DNA of 64,000 nt from Candidatus Formimonas warabiya (GCF_002777255.1 NZ_CP017634.1:4414903-4478902), one strand, 5' to 3'. Shown: positions 51,308-61,105, counted from the stretch's first letter. The notes: generated by a model from the letters alone, not told the origin. Made by a program: numbers and translations.

Positions 51308-52501
51308 ATGGCTGATAGTAAACAGATTATTGGGATTACCGAAAAGTACGGAGCACGCAACTATCATCCGCTTCCTATTGTGATTTCCAAGGGAGAAGGA
51401 GTCTGGGTGGAGGATCCTCAGGGTAGGAGATATATAGATATGTTAAGCTGCTATTCGGCATTAAATCAGGGGCATCGGCATCCGAAAATTATTAAGGCGT
51501 TAAAAGATCAGGCGGATAAAGTTACCCTAACCTCCCGGGCTTTCCACAATGACCGGCTGGGTTTTTTATATGAGATGCTCTGTAAAATTACCGGCAAAGA
51601 AAAGGTGCTGCCCATGAATACCGGGGCCGAGGCGGTGGAAACAGCGGTAAAAGCGGTGCGCCGCTGGGCATATGACGTAAAAAAGGTTCCGGAAAATCAG
51701 GCAGAGATCATTATTTGTGCCAATAACTTCCATGGCAGAACGGTAACGGCGGTTTCCATGTCATCTGAACCGGCCTATAAAAGAGGGTTTGGGCCTTTTA
51801 CCCCCGGGCTGGTGTCGGTCCCTTACGCGAATATGGAGGCATTAAAGAAGGCGATTAATGAAAATACAGCTACTCTGATCATGGAACCAATTCAGGGGGA
51901 GGCCGGTATCATTATTCCTCCCGCAGGTTTTTTACGACAGGCATATGATCTCTGTCATGAAAGAAATGTCCTCTTTGTGGCGGACGAAATCCAAACCGGC
52001 TTTGGCCGGACGGGCAGAATGTTTGCCTGTGATTGGGAAGATGTGACGCCGGATCTTTATATTATGGGTAAAGCGTTGGGGGGCGGAGTTTATCCGGTAT
52101 CTGCCATTGTAGGCAACGAGGATATTTTGGGCCTTTTTGATCCGGGATCCCACGGTTCCACATTCGGGGGGAATCCATTGGCGGCGGCTGTGGCCATCGC
52201 TGCTTTGGAAGTTACCATAGAAGAAAATCTAGCTGAGCGTTCCCGGGAATTAGGAGATTTTTTTATCCAAGAATTAAAGAAAATTAATCATCCCCATATC
52301 AAAGAGATCCGGGGCAAAGGTTTATTTGTCGGCTTGGAATTAAGCGTAAAAGCCCGGCCTTATTGCGAGGAATTGAAAGAGGAAGGTGTACTCTGCAAAG
52401 AGACCCATGAGAATGTGATCAGATTTGCGCCTCCCCTGGTCATTACCCGTGAGGAGATCATTTGGGCGCTGGAACGGATATCAAGGGTGCTGGCAAAATA
52501 A
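51308..52501 (+). CDS. rocD: Class III aminotransferase (ornithine/GABA/5-aminovalerate type)
   Basis: A 397-aa PLP enzyme close to ornithine-oxo-acid transaminase: [70 protein letters not shown], the PLP Lys in [14 protein letters not shown], and [24 protein letters not shown] selects the ATG at 51308. It heads a sigma-54-driven operon with two MttBs, so it may transaminate the amino acid left after demethylation, such as ornithine, GABA or 5-aminovalerate. The sequence fits RocD best, but the substrate is not certain. Confidence 0.8.
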   Translation: MADSKQIIGITEKYGARNYHPLPIVISKGEGVWVEDPQGRRYIDMLSCYSALNQGHRHPKIIKALKDQADKVTLTSRAFHNDRLGFLYEMLCKITGKEKVLPMNTGAEAVETAVKAVRRWAYDVKKVPENQAEIIICANNFHGRTVTAVSMSSEPAYKRGFGPFTPGLVSVPYANMEALKKAINENTATLIMEPIQGEAGIIIPPAGFLRQAYDLCHERNVLFVADEIQTGFGRTGRMFACDWEDVTPDLYIMGKALGGGVYPVSAIVGNEDILGLFDPGSHGSTFGGNPLAAAVAIAALEVTIEENLAERSRELGDFFIQELKKINHPHIKEIRGKGLFVGLELSVKARPYCEELKEEGVLCKETHENVIRFAPPLVITREEIIWALERISRVLAK

Positions 52502-52528
52502 ATGACGTAAGGTGAGAGGAGAAGGAAG

Positions 52529-53884
52529 ATGTTTAAAGTTAATTTTCATGCTCAGGTGAATCCTGCTTTTACGCTTTTGTCGGAAGATCAGGTTTACCGG
52601 ATTCACTTAGCTTCATTGGAGATATTGGAGCATACCGGCGTAATGATCGAAAGTGAAAGAGTATTAAATATGTTAAAGGAAGCTGGTTGCCTGGTAAAAG
52701 GAAATTTGGTCAAACTTCCTGCGGCAATTGTAGAGAAGGCGGTGGAAAGCGCTCCGGAGAGAGCTGTTCTGGCCGATATGGACGGTAGGAGATCCGTTTT
52801 CCTGGAAAAAAATGTAGTAAATTTTGGGGTGCGGATCGGACAGAAATATTTTTATGACGCGGAGAAAAAAGAAACCCGGCAGGCGGTTTTAGAAGATGCG
52901 GAAAATATGGCGAAAGTTTGTGAGGTGATGGAGCACATTAACTTTGTATCTTCCCAGGCGGAGCCGGAGAAAGCCTTTGGTCAATTTCAAGCAATTCGAA
53001 AATATACCAAAAAACCCATTCTTCAATATGGGAGTGATGTTTCGTCTCTTAAAAACATTTTAGAGCTGGCTTGTGACTGGGCAGGAGGCAGGGAAGAATT
53101 GAAGCGGAACCCTAATATGGCTGTTTATTTGTCATCGGATGCGCCATTGACTATCTCAGCACAAAATAGTGAAATGCTGATCTTATCTGCTGAATACGGA
53201 GTTCCTGCCATATATGATAATGGGATCATACCTGGGGTAAACGCGCCAGGGTCATTAGCCGGCGCTGTTGCTTTAGCGAACGCAGGCGTGCTAACCGCCC
53301 TTACCGTACACCAGCTGACCGCCAAAGGAGCTCCCTTTATCATGGGAATCTCGGCTCATGAGGAAAATGACGGCGGGGAATTGACTTCAGGCGGCCCGGA
53401 TGTTTGTTTAATACAGACGGCAGCGGGGCACCTGAGCCGTTTTTACCGTATTCCTTCTTATGGTAAATTCGGCGGAACGGATGCGTGCACCTGTGACCAG
53501 CAGGCTGCTCTGGAAGCTACTTTTTCCACTCAGTCCGCTGCTCAGGCGGGCACGAACATGAGTGATTGCACCGGTATGGGCAGGCCAGGAAATTTGGAAC
53601 ACCTGATTATGGTCAATGAAATTATCGGCATGACAAATCATTTTTATAAAGGAGCAGAGATCAGCGAAGATACCGTACCCATGGAACTAATCAATGAAGT
53701 GGGGCATGGGGGGCATTTCCTGTTGGCGGACCACACCATGAAACACTATAAATCAGCCACCTTCTATCCCCGCTATATGAACAGGCAGAATTTTATGATC
53801 TGGGAGAAAGAAGACGGTAAAGATATGCTGCAAAAATTAACGATAAAATCACAGCGTATCCTAAAAAGTGCTTTAAGAGGATAA
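52529..53884 (+). CDS. MttB-superfamily methyltransferase, second
   Basis: A 451-aa non-pyrrolysine MttB homologue, about 30 residues shorter than is usual for the family. It has LASLEILEHTGVMIESERVL, YLSSDAPLTISAQNSEM, GISAHEENDGGELTSGGPD and FGGTDACTCDQQAALEATFSTQSAAQAG. A Cys-x-Cys (ACTCDQQ) sits near the active-site barrel end, and the C-terminus ends soon after WEKEDGKDML. GAGAGGAGAAGG precedes the ATG. It follows the aminotransferase by 27 bp and precedes another MttB by 31 bp. The two tandem enzymes may demethylate different states of one substrate. Confidence 0.85.
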   Translation: MFKVNFHAQVNPAFTLLSEDQVYRIHLASLEILEHTGVMIESERVLNMLKEAGCLVKGNLVKLPAAIVEKAVESAPERAVLADMDGRRSVFLEKNVVNFGVRIGQKYFYDAEKKETRQAVLEDAENMAKVCEVMEHINFVSSQAEPEKAFGQFQAIRKYTKKPILQYGSDVSSLKNILELACDWAGGREELKRNPNMAVYLSSDAPLTISAQNSEMLILSAEYGVPAIYDNGIIPGVNAPGSLAGAVALANAGVLTALTVHQLTAKGAPFIMGISAHEENDGGELTSGGPDVCLIQTAAGHLSRFYRIPSYGKFGGTDACTCDQQAALEATFSTQSAAQAGTNMSDCTGMGRPGNLEHLIMVNEIIGMTNHFYKGAEISEDTVPMELINEVGHGGHFLLADHTMKHYKSATFYPRYMNRQNFMIWEKEDGKDMLQKLTIKSQRILKSALRG

Positions 53885-53915
53885 ACAAAATTTCTTGTTG
53901 GCAGGAGGCAGTAAA

Positions 53916-55373
53916 ATGAGAGTGGCATATAACAGCCAGATTACTCCGCAACTGAAGGTCTGGACACAAGATCAGTGTCATGAAATGCATCTAAAATCCC
54001 TTGAGATACTGGAACGTACCGGCGTCATCGTCCATGACGAAGAAGCTTTGCGGGTTTATAAGTCGGGTGGGGCCTATATACGGAATAATAAGGTGTTCAT
54101 TCCCGCCTGGATGGTGGAAGAGGCTTTGAGGACTGCTCCGGAAAGAATTGTTTTAAGACGGCAGCATAAAACCGTGCGATTGGAAGAGAACGTAGTCAGT
54201 TATGGGTTAGGTACCGATCTCCCTTTTTTCCAGGATTATCAGACCAAGAAGAATAGAAGAGCCCTCCTTTCAGACGTGCGGGAAGCAGCTCTGGTTACTG
54301 ATTATCTGCCTAATCTGGATTTTGTGGCCTCCTTAGGCGTTGCGAATGATGTAACAACCCGGTTGGCCGACTTGTATCATTTTCAGGCTATGTATGAAAA
54401 TTCCCAAAAACCTCTATTCATGACGGCCACGGACCGGCCTAACCTGCAGGGCCTGATCGATATGGCTGCTGCTGCCGTGGGCAGCTATGAAGAGTTAAAA
54501 ATAAATCCCCCATTCCTGCTCTATACAGAGCCTATTTCTCCCTTGGTCAATTCCCAGGAAGCAATCCAGAAGCTGATGCTTGCCGCAGAATATGAGATCC
54601 CGGTAACATACGCGTCCGGTATTACCTCCGGCTCCACGGGACCGGTAACACTGGCGGGAAATCTTACATTGGGAAATGCGGAAGGGTTAGCAGGACTGGT
54701 GCTGCATCAGCTGGTAAATCCAGGCGCACCTTTCCTCTATGGAATCGTTGCTGCCCCGATGGATATGGCTACCACCATCTGCTGCTACGGTGGTCCGGAA
54801 ATTCCCATCTATTTCTGTATAGTGGGAGAAATGGGACGATACTATAAACTGCCTACCTTTGGCCAGTCCGGTAACAGCGATTCCCCATTGGTAGACCAGC
54901 AGGCAGCTATCGAAGCCATGTTTTCCATTTTTGTCGCGGCCCAAAGCGGCACCAACCTGGTACATGATAACGGGTATATTGGCAATGGGTTGGTGGGCAG
55001 CCTTGATATGCTGGTCATGTGTGATGAATGTATCAGTATGGTGAATCAATATATGAAAGGAATGGAAGTCAGCCCGGAAACATTGGCTTTGGACCTTGTC
55101 CATCAAGCAGGACCGGCGGGAGATTATCGCGGCTTGAGTAAAAATATGGCCCGATGGACTCCCCGGTATTTAAATAAGATGTCTTTTGAAAATTGGTCCA
55201 GGGATCCCCAAACAATGGGTGACAAAATGAAGGAACAGATAGATGGTATTTTAAAGAACCATAAACCGGTTACAGTTACTGAGCATGTGTCGGAAGAATT
55301 TAAACGGATTATTGCTGAGCATGAAAAAAGGGTTGCCCTTGAAACCCCCTGGCAGCAAAAGCATATTGGCTAA
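53916..55373 (+). CDS. MttB-superfamily methyltransferase, third
   Basis: A 485-aa non-pyrrolysine MttB homologue: LKSLEILERTGVIVHDEEAL, LLYTEPISPLVNSQEAIQKLM, ASGITSGSTGPVTLAGNL, FGQSGNSDSPLVDQQAAIEAMFSI, and a full C-terminal region (WTPRYLNKMSFENW). AGGAGG precedes the ATG at 53916. It is more like the second than the first MttB. It is the last gene of the sigma-54 operon before the hairpin at 55388. The corrinoid partner (MttC-like) is not encoded anywhere in the window, so it must come from another locus. Confidence 0.88.
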   Translation: MRVAYNSQITPQLKVWTQDQCHEMHLKSLEILERTGVIVHDEEALRVYKSGGAYIRNNKVFIPAWMVEEALRTAPERIVLRRQHKTVRLEENVVSYGLGTDLPFFQDYQTKKNRRALLSDVREAALVTDYLPNLDFVASLGVANDVTTRLADLYHFQAMYENSQKPLFMTATDRPNLQGLIDMAAAAVGSYEELKINPPFLLYTEPISPLVNSQEAIQKLMLAAEYEIPVTYASGITSGSTGPVTLAGNLTLGNAEGLAGLVLHQLVNPGAPFLYGIVAAPMDMATTICCYGGPEIPIYFCIVGEMGRYYKLPTFGQSGNSDSPLVDQQAAIEAMFSIFVAAQSGTNLVHDNGYIGNGLVGSLDMLVMCDECISMVNQYMKGMEVSPETLALDLVHQAGPAGDYRGLSKNMARWTPRYLNKMSFENWSRDPQTMGDKMKEQIDGILKNHKPVTVTEHVSEEFKRIIAEHEKRVALETPWQQKHIG

Positions 55374-55387
55374 GTTATCGGATTGGA

Positions 55388-55427
55388 ATAGTGCCGAAGG
55401 TGCCGCATCGTGCGGCACTATTTTTTT
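55388..55427 (+). terminator. Terminator after the MttB operon
   Basis: ATAGTGCCG pairs with CGGCACTAT, followed by eight T residues. The inner GCCGCATCGTGCGGC can form an alternative stem. Confidence 0.8.
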
Positions 55428-55527
55428 GGTTACGGTGCCTGACAGATGGGGTATGCTGAGAGCCTAATAATATCCAGTAAAATATATCATTATCATGTGC
55501 TAAAATGTAATTTGAAAGGAGGGTATT

Positions 55528-56085
55528 ATGTTAACTTACATTGGTGTTATTATTGTAATTTTATCTTTCTTTTCCTTTACTCAAGTTTATAAATTATTAT
55601 TCCGGACAAGACTTTTCGATAAGTATTTTCAAATTAACTTAGAAGAAAGCTATAATTTAGATGATTTATTTCCTATAAAGATAAAGGGACAAATTACACC
55701 TAAGGTAGATTATTTGGATATACCCTATGAAAGTTTAAATATTCCAATCAATACAAAGACAATTTGCGGAACCATCGAAAACAACCTAGTATCATTAGAG
55801 CTTATCAAATCAAGTGACCGGAAAAAATCATTAAACTTAATAAAACAGCAGTATACTAAAACAGTCAGATCCTATATTTCTGAAACCATTAAAACTAAAA
55901 AAGAGTATATAGAACTTATTAAAATATCTAAGAGACAAAAACACCATTTGAAAAAAATAGCTTGCGCGAACTGTAAACATCAAATCCAATGTGAAATTAT
56001 GTTTGATACCTGCAATTATCAAAAAAAAACCAGGGAAACATTATTATTGCATTGTAACAAAGGAAAATATGATCTGAATCTATAA
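55528..56085 (+). CDS. Hypothetical membrane-anchored protein with Cys-rich C-terminus
   Basis: A 185-aa protein with one N-terminal helix (residues 3-24, no signal cleavage) and a basic, helical cytoplasmic or surface domain. The C-terminal 45 residues hold six Cys (ACANCKHQIQCEIMFDTCNY, then LLHCNKG), suggesting metal binding. AAAGGAGGG precedes the ATG. Codon use is AT-rich compared with the methyltransferase genes. No family is recognised. The 5' exon of intron copy 2 begins 56 bp after its stop. Confidence 0.6.
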   Translation: MLTYIGVIIVILSFFSFTQVYKLLFRTRLFDKYFQINLEESYNLDDLFPIKIKGQITPKVDYLDIPYESLNIPINTKTICGTIENNLVSLELIKSSDRKKSLNLIKQQYTKTVRSYISETIKTKKEYIELIKISKRQKHHLKKIACANCKHQIQCEIMFDTCNYQKKTRETLLLHCNKGKYDLNL

Positions 56086-56157
56086 AAATAGTTAGGGGCG
56101 GTTTTCCTTAACCGAAAAGGAGACCGGGGTCGGTAAATACTGTCAGGGGGACGGGGT

Positions 56158-58078
56158 GTGCGCCACGCAAAGGGTGCATCATATAGTGGGTGGGAATCCC
56201 ACTGAGCAAGATTTAGCGAATCACTCATAGCGAGTCTTGGGCATCACCGGGTAACTTGTGGTGTTAAGCGTAGACAGCTAGGTAGCAGGCCGAAAGCAAT
56301 TCGCACGAGCTGAAGGGATAGAGCCCCGAAATCCCAATCGGAAAGGCTGATGCGTTACTCCGCGCAGAAGGCGAAACCAATATGGTCGATATGCGAGAAC
56401 ATATTGGCTTTCCCGGGGTCAGTGACCTTGGCATGCTACACATTGATATGATGCGTCAACGTGGGAGACCCTAGTTGTTCTTTACGCAGAGAAAGTAAGG
56501 CCAACAAGCGATAACAAAGTTAGAAGGCCGAATGCGCTAGGGAGTCAGATTACTGCATACTACTAATGAAGCAGGGTAATGCCTGTAGAGGAAAGGCGGT
56601 AACACAACATCGACCTTGAAGGAGAAACATACGCTACACGAACGGAGGTAGACAAAGTATGGAAACGAAACTGACGAGGATAGCAGAGGCAGCAAGAATG
56701 CGTCCTAATGAAAAGTTTACATCACTCGCACATCTCATCAATGAAGAGACAATAAAAGAATGCCACAGAGAAATGAGTAGGAATAAGGCTTCTGGAGTAG
56801 ACGAAGTCACAAAAGAAGAATATGAATTAAATCTGGAAAGCAATGTGAAGGATTTAATCAATCGCATGAAAAGGCAGGCATATAAACCACAGCCAGTAAG
56901 AAGGGTACATATACCGAAGCCAGGATCAGATAAGAAGCGCCCGCTAGGGATACCAGCTTATGAAGATAAGCTGGTACAGAGTGCGCTGGCTAAGATACTT
57001 AATGCCATATATGAACAGGATTTTCTGGAATGTTCGTTTGGGTTCAGACCAGGCCGGGGATGTCATGATGCAATGAAAATACTGGACAAAATACTGGACA
57101 AGCGGGAAATCAGATATGTAGTAGATGCAGATATACGCAGTTTCTTTGATCATGTTGATCATGAATGGCTGATGAAATTTCTGCAACATAGAATAGCGGA
57201 CCCCAATATACTTAGATTGGTAGCGAGATTTCTCCGTTCAGGAATAATCGAAGCCGGAGCAGAATATGACACACCGGAAGGAACACCTCAAGGTGGCTGC
57301 TGTTCGCCAATTCTTGGGAATCTATACCTGCATTATGTGCTAGACCTATGGTTTGAGAAGCGAGTAAGGAAAGACTGTAGGGGTAGGGCATACATGGTAA
57401 GATACGCTGATGACACAGTCTTCTGTTTTCAGCACAAGGAAGACGCTAAAGAATTCTACTCACAAATGATCGAAAGACTAGGGCAGTTTAATCTGGAAGT
57501 TGCAGAAGAAAAGACTAAAATCATTTCTCTGAACAAAGAAAAGGACGAAGACAATGGCAAAGATGGAGGGGGAAGTAAACAGACTAACTCATTTGATTTT
57601 CTTGGTTTTACCCATTACATGGGAGAGGATAAAAATGGAGCAAAGCGTATAAAGCGGAAAACAAGTAAGAAGAAATATAGAGCAAGCTTGCTTCGTTGCA
57701 AAGAGTGGATACAAAGAAACAGACACATGCCAACGAAGGACTTCATGAAGAAAATGAACATCAAATTACAAGGGTATTGTAGATATTATGGAATTACAGA
57801 TAATCACAATGCGGTAAGTAATTTTATAGATGAGGTCAAGAAACTGATATTCAAATGGCTAAACAGAAGAAGCCAAAGGAGAAGTTTTAGCTGGGATAAA
57901 TACAACCTGTTTCTTAAGAAATATCCATTACCAAGAGCAAAGAACTATGTAAGAATATTTGAGTTAGGAATGGGAAGCAGCTACGTTCTGTGAATGGTGG
58001 AGTGAAGAGCCGGATGCCTTAATAGGGCACGTCCGGTTCTGTGAGGGCTTGGGGCCGTAAGGCTCCCGGCTACTCGAT
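56158..58078 (+). mobile_element. Group II intron, copy 2 (1921 bp)
   Basis: Identical as far as I can see to copy 1 (33368-35288), with the same GTGCGCC start, domain V (58007-58039) and CTCGAT end. Left exon TGTCAGGGGGACGGGGT, right exon TGTTGACA, the same target as copy 1 and as the empty site at 25261-25290. Complete identity of two copies implies recent movement or gene conversion. Confidence 0.9.
56659..57993 (+). CDS. ltrA: Group II intron reverse transcriptase/maturase, copy 2
   Basis: A 444-aa protein identical to the one at 33869-35203, with intact YADD and X domain and no HNH endonuclease domain. Both copies look functional, so either can mobilise the intron in trans. Confidence 0.95.
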   Translation: METKLTRIAEAARMRPNEKFTSLAHLINEETIKECHREMSRNKASGVDEVTKEEYELNLESNVKDLINRMKRQAYKPQPVRRVHIPKPGSDKKRPLGIPAYEDKLVQSALAKILNAIYEQDFLECSFGFRPGRGCHDAMKILDKILDKREIRYVVDADIRSFFDHVDHEWLMKFLQHRIADPNILRLVARFLRSGIIEAGAEYDTPEGTPQGGCCSPILGNLYLHYVLDLWFEKRVRKDCRGRAYMVRYADDTVFCFQHKEDAKEFYSQMIERLGQFNLEVAEEKTKIISLNKEKDEDNGKDGGGSKQTNSFDFLGFTHYMGEDKNGAKRIKRKTSKKKYRASLLRCKEWIQRNRHMPTKDFMKKMNIKLQGYCRYYGITDNHNAVSNFIDEVKKLIFKWLNRRSQRRSFSWDKYNLFLKKYPLPRAKNYVRIFELGMGSSYVL

Positions 58079-58158
58079 TGTTGACATCAATGAATATTCG
58101 GAAATCCAATTAATAAACTTGATGGATTGTTTAATTTTTACAAGCGGAGGGATTTACT

Positions 58159-58470
58159 ATGGCAAAGTGTAAAATTACTGTTCTCAAAACAATGCTAAAT
58201 CAAGACTTAGCGAAGGAGTATTGCCAAGGTGTAGTTGGTCCATGCCATGTTTTTCATGAAGGTCAAGAATTTGTTGTCGGATTAGAAAAGCCCCAAGAAT
58301 TTTGTGATTGGGCTTGGCATGATCTGCTCCCTTATGTGACTGCTTTTCTTGCAGGTGGCAATTTTTCCGGAGATATCTTTGATGGATGGATGAAGGATGA
58401 TCATAAAATGATTGCATGTTGCACCGATGGTATTCGGCCGGTGGTTTTTGAAATTGAGAGGTTGGTATAA
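58159..58470 (+). CDS. TIGR04076-family small protein
   Basis: A 103-aa cytoplasmic protein with the family layout: KCKITVLKTMLNQDLAKEY, CHVFHEGQEF, FCDWAWHDLLPYVTAFLAGGNFSGDIFDGW, and MIACCTDGIRPVVFEIERL. Conserved Cys residues (about 22, 29, 48, 87-88) suggest a metal- or redox-linked role, but no function is established for the family. AAGCGGAGGG precedes the ATG. It stands alone between intron copy 2 and the cobalamin riboswitch. Confidence 0.75.
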   Translation: MAKCKITVLKTMLNQDLAKEYCQGVVGPCHVFHEGQEFVVGLEKPQEFCDWAWHDLLPYVTAFLAGGNFSGDIFDGWMKDDHKMIACCTDGIRPVVFEIERLV

Positions 58471-58622
58471 TTTTTTGAAAAACTTTGAGTAAAGACTAGT
58501 CACGGAATGCGATGGACCATTTAACCTGCGCCATTAGTCTCGCTCTGTCCCGTTGACAGGTTATTTCTCTTTCTTGAACAATAACATTCTTTTTGATATA
58601 ATAGCATCGAAAATTTTATAAT

Positions 58623-58775
58623 TGTTTCAGGTGCCCTTAATAGGGATAATAGGGAACCGGGTGAAAATCCCGGACGGGCCCGCCACTGTAAAAGGGGAAC
58701 CGGTGCCATAACCACTCTGTCCGGGGGAAGGGGCATTACGGTAATGATCCTAAGTCAGGAGACCTGCCTGAAATA
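58623..58775 (+). ncRNA. Cobalamin (adenosylcobalamin-type) riboswitch
   Basis: Conserved parts appear in order: CAGGTGCCC, AATAGGGAACCGGGTGAAAATCCCGGACGGGCCCGCCACTGT in blocks, and the B12 box AAGTCAGGAGACCTGCCTG near 58752-58770. A strong terminator follows at 58824. It precedes the dehydrogenase-phosphoribosyltransferase genes, which should therefore be shut off when cobamide is plentiful. Confidence 0.95.
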
Positions 58776-58823
58776 ACTATTCCGTTTCGAGGGAAAACGG
58801 TTTAGGTGAGGATGATGGAAAAT

Positions 58824-58850
58824 CCACGCCAGATTTGGCGTGGTTTTTTT
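58824..58850 (+). terminator. Terminator of the cobalamin riboswitch
   Basis: CCACGCC pairs with GGCGTGG around AGATTT and runs into seven T residues. It is the expression platform. Confidence 0.9.
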
Positions 58851-58876
58851 ATTTACTTTTTAAAGGGGGAGGTTAG

Positions 58877-59902
58877 GTGAAGGCGGCTTTATTAGAGAAG
58901 TTAGGGACCTTAAGCGTTATGGAAATGGAAACGCCAAAATGTGCTGAAGGGGAGGTTTTAATAAAAGTTGAAGCGTGCGGAATCTGCCGGACAGATATGA
59001 AATGCTTTTCTTATGGACAGAGGGATCTAAAATTGCCCAGGATACTAGGGCACGAGATCGCCGGTACTGTAGCGGATACAGGTCCCGGTGTAACAGGAAT
59101 AAGTATAGGGGAAAGGGTGCAAATAGCTCCGGGATTGCCCTGCGGGAAATGCGACTTTTGTAAAAGAGGATGGGATCATTTATGCAGTTCGGTACAAATA
59201 ATGGGATTTCATTACCACGGAGGCTTTGCCGAGTATGTTTTAGTACCAGCCCATGGAGTAAAAAACGGAGTCCTGAATCCGATTCCGGAAGGCCTATCCT
59301 GTACTGAAGCAGCACTAACGGAACCCCTGGCTTGTTGTGTTAATATGCAAGAATCCCTAGACACCGGGCCTGGAGATGTGATGCTGATATTTGGCGCTGG
59401 CCCGCTGGGAATATTGAATGCAAAACTAGCCCGGCTCCGGGGAGTTAAACAAATCATTCTAATTGAACCAAATGAGGATAGGAGAAGAAAGGCAAAAGAC
59501 CGGGAATTTGATTACTGTTTAAATGCTTATCATACTGAGGAAATCAGGCTGTTTACTCAAGAAAAAGAGATAAATGTAATTATTCCTTGCTGCCCCGGTA
59601 TGGAACCTTTTGGTCAGGCGATTAATCTGCTGGGCAAAAGAGGACGGCTGGGTTTCTTTAGTGGTCTGATGGGCGATCATCAAGGACAGGCAGATATAAA
59701 TTTGATTCATTATAAAGAATTGTCTGTTTGCGGAGCATATGGATGTTCCTCGGGTCATAACAGGACTGCTCTTAGTTATTTAGCTGAAGGAAAAGTCAAG
59801 GTTAAAGATATGATTACCAGACGAATCGGACTGGATGAAGTTATGAGCGGGTTGGAAATGGTGCGTAAGATGTCCGAGACATCAATAGTTATTGAATATT
59901 AG
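58877..59902 (+). CDS. Zinc-dependent medium-chain alcohol dehydrogenase
   Basis: A 341-aa MDR oxidoreductase with GTG start at 58877 and GGGGGAGG upstream. The catalytic zinc site is CGICRTDM (Cys) with GHEIAG (His-Glu), the structural zinc lobe is CGKCDFCKRGWDHLC (four Cys), and the NAD(P) motif is GAGPLGILNAKLARL. It resembles threonine/sorbitol dehydrogenases. It is the first gene under a cobalamin riboswitch, which is unusual for this family, and is followed 47 bp later by a TrpD-like enzyme. The substrate is unknown; a role in a cobamide precursor or in a B12-replaceable reaction is possible. Confidence 0.85.
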   Translation: MKAALLEKLGTLSVMEMETPKCAEGEVLIKVEACGICRTDMKCFSYGQRDLKLPRILGHEIAGTVADTGPGVTGISIGERVQIAPGLPCGKCDFCKRGWDHLCSSVQIMGFHYHGGFAEYVLVPAHGVKNGVLNPIPEGLSCTEAALTEPLACCVNMQESLDTGPGDVMLIFGAGPLGILNAKLARLRGVKQIILIEPNEDRRRKAKDREFDYCLNAYHTEEIRLFTQEKEINVIIPCCPGMEPFGQAINLLGKRGRLGFFSGLMGDHQGQADINLIHYKELSVCGAYGCSSGHNRTALSYLAEGKVKVKDMITRRIGLDEVMSGLEMVRKMSETSIVIEY

Positions 59903-59949
59903 TGGTGCGGGCAAAAAATTGCTTTTATAAATTGAAGGAGGAAATGCAC

Positions 59950-61071
59950 ATGCCGTTTGAAAAAGCCAGACAATTTGGTTCGGTAATTACCAAACTCATT
60001 AATTCTCAAAATATTACCAGAGAAGAATCAAAAGAAATGTTTTATCAAATTTTGCAAAACGAGCAGACAGACATGCACCAAGGAGCCTTTTTGGCCGCTT
60101 TGACTGCTAAAGGGGAAACAGCGGAAGAAATTGCCGGAAGCTGGGAAGCCATTTATGAATTAGATACGGTTAAAGTGGTTCCTTGTGTTGATGCTCCATT
60201 GGTAGATAATTGTGGAACAGGGATGGATTCTCTGAAAACCTTTAATATTAGTACGGCGGCTTCCATCATTGCTGCTGCGGCAGGTATTCCTATGGCTAAG
60301 CACGGTGCCCGGGCCATTACCTCGGTTTGTGGTACCGTCGACATTCTAGAGGAACTGGGAATAGATGTGGAGTGTGATCCGGAAGTTGTTAAGCAGAGTA
60401 TTGAAAAAGCGGGAATTGGCATATTTAACGGCATGAGTCCCAAAGTACATCCCCAGGCTTTGGGGAGAATTTTATCTCAAATTTCTTTCGGAACCGTATT
60501 AAATATTGCGGCATCATTAGCTAACCCTGCTTTGCCAAAATACGGGGTGCGGGGAGTCTATGCCAAAGAAATGCTGGGGCCGGTAGCGGAAGTAATGAAG
60601 GAAATTGGATATCAAAAAGCTTTAGTAGTCCATGGCCTTTCTGATGACGGAGTCAAAGGCATGGATGAAGCATCCACTTTAGGTGAAACATTTATTGCTG
60701 AGTTAAAGGAAAACGGGGAAATCATTCATTATTCCTTTCTCCCGGAAGAAATGGGAATTGCCAGGGCAAAGAGGGAAGATGTGACTCCTTTATCTGATCG
60801 GACCGGTGAGGCGGTAAGATTGATTGCCGTGATTAATGGAAGTGATGCCGGAGCTCGTTCGGATATTGTCTGCCTAAATGCGGCATTAATCCTATATTTA
60901 ATGTACCCCAGTACCAGTATCAAAGAAGGATATGAGCAGGCTAAAGAGATTATCAGATCCGGAAAAGCTATGGATAAATTAAGAGCGTGGGTACAAACGC
61001 AAAATTTAGAACCGCTAAAAGGTTTAAGCAAATTAGAAGAGTTGGTGAAACAGGCCGGGGAAATTCAGTAA
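59950..61071 (+). CDS. TrpD-like phosphoribosyltransferase with altered acceptor site
   Basis: A 373-aa class IV PRPP-dependent transferase. PRPP and magnesium parts are kept: DNCGTGMDSLKTFNISTA (residues 86-103), KHG (118-120 region) and GMDEAS with Asp239-Glu240. In anthranilate enzymes the acceptor Asn is in KHGNR; here it is KHGAR (Ala120). The Arg of the G-[IV]-R-T motif is Gly181 (SFGTVLN). No tryptophan genes are near. GGAGG at 59937 selects the ATG at 59950. Control by a cobalamin riboswitch suggests that it makes a riboside phosphate of an aromatic base for the lower ligand, a job normally done by CobT. The substrate is inferred. Confidence 0.8.
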   Translation: MPFEKARQFGSVITKLINSQNITREESKEMFYQILQNEQTDMHQGAFLAALTAKGETAEEIAGSWEAIYELDTVKVVPCVDAPLVDNCGTGMDSLKTFNISTAASIIAAAAGIPMAKHGARAITSVCGTVDILEELGIDVECDPEVVKQSIEKAGIGIFNGMSPKVHPQALGRILSQISFGTVLNIAASLANPALPKYGVRGVYAKEMLGPVAEVMKEIGYQKALVVHGLSDDGVKGMDEASTLGETFIAELKENGEIIHYSFLPEEMGIARAKREDVTPLSDRTGEAVRLIAVINGSDAGARSDIVCLNAALILYLMYPSTSIKEGYEQAKEIIRSGKAMDKLRAWVQTQNLEPLKGLSKLEELVKQAGEIQ

Positions 61072-61105
61072 AGCTGGTAATGTAATTAAACTATGGGGGT
61101 GAAAT

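Noticed and set aside
46129..55373. Pyrrolysine-type MttB with amber readthrough
   Set aside because: All three MttB frames are full length or near it without an internal TAG, so they belong to the non-pyrrolysine branch.
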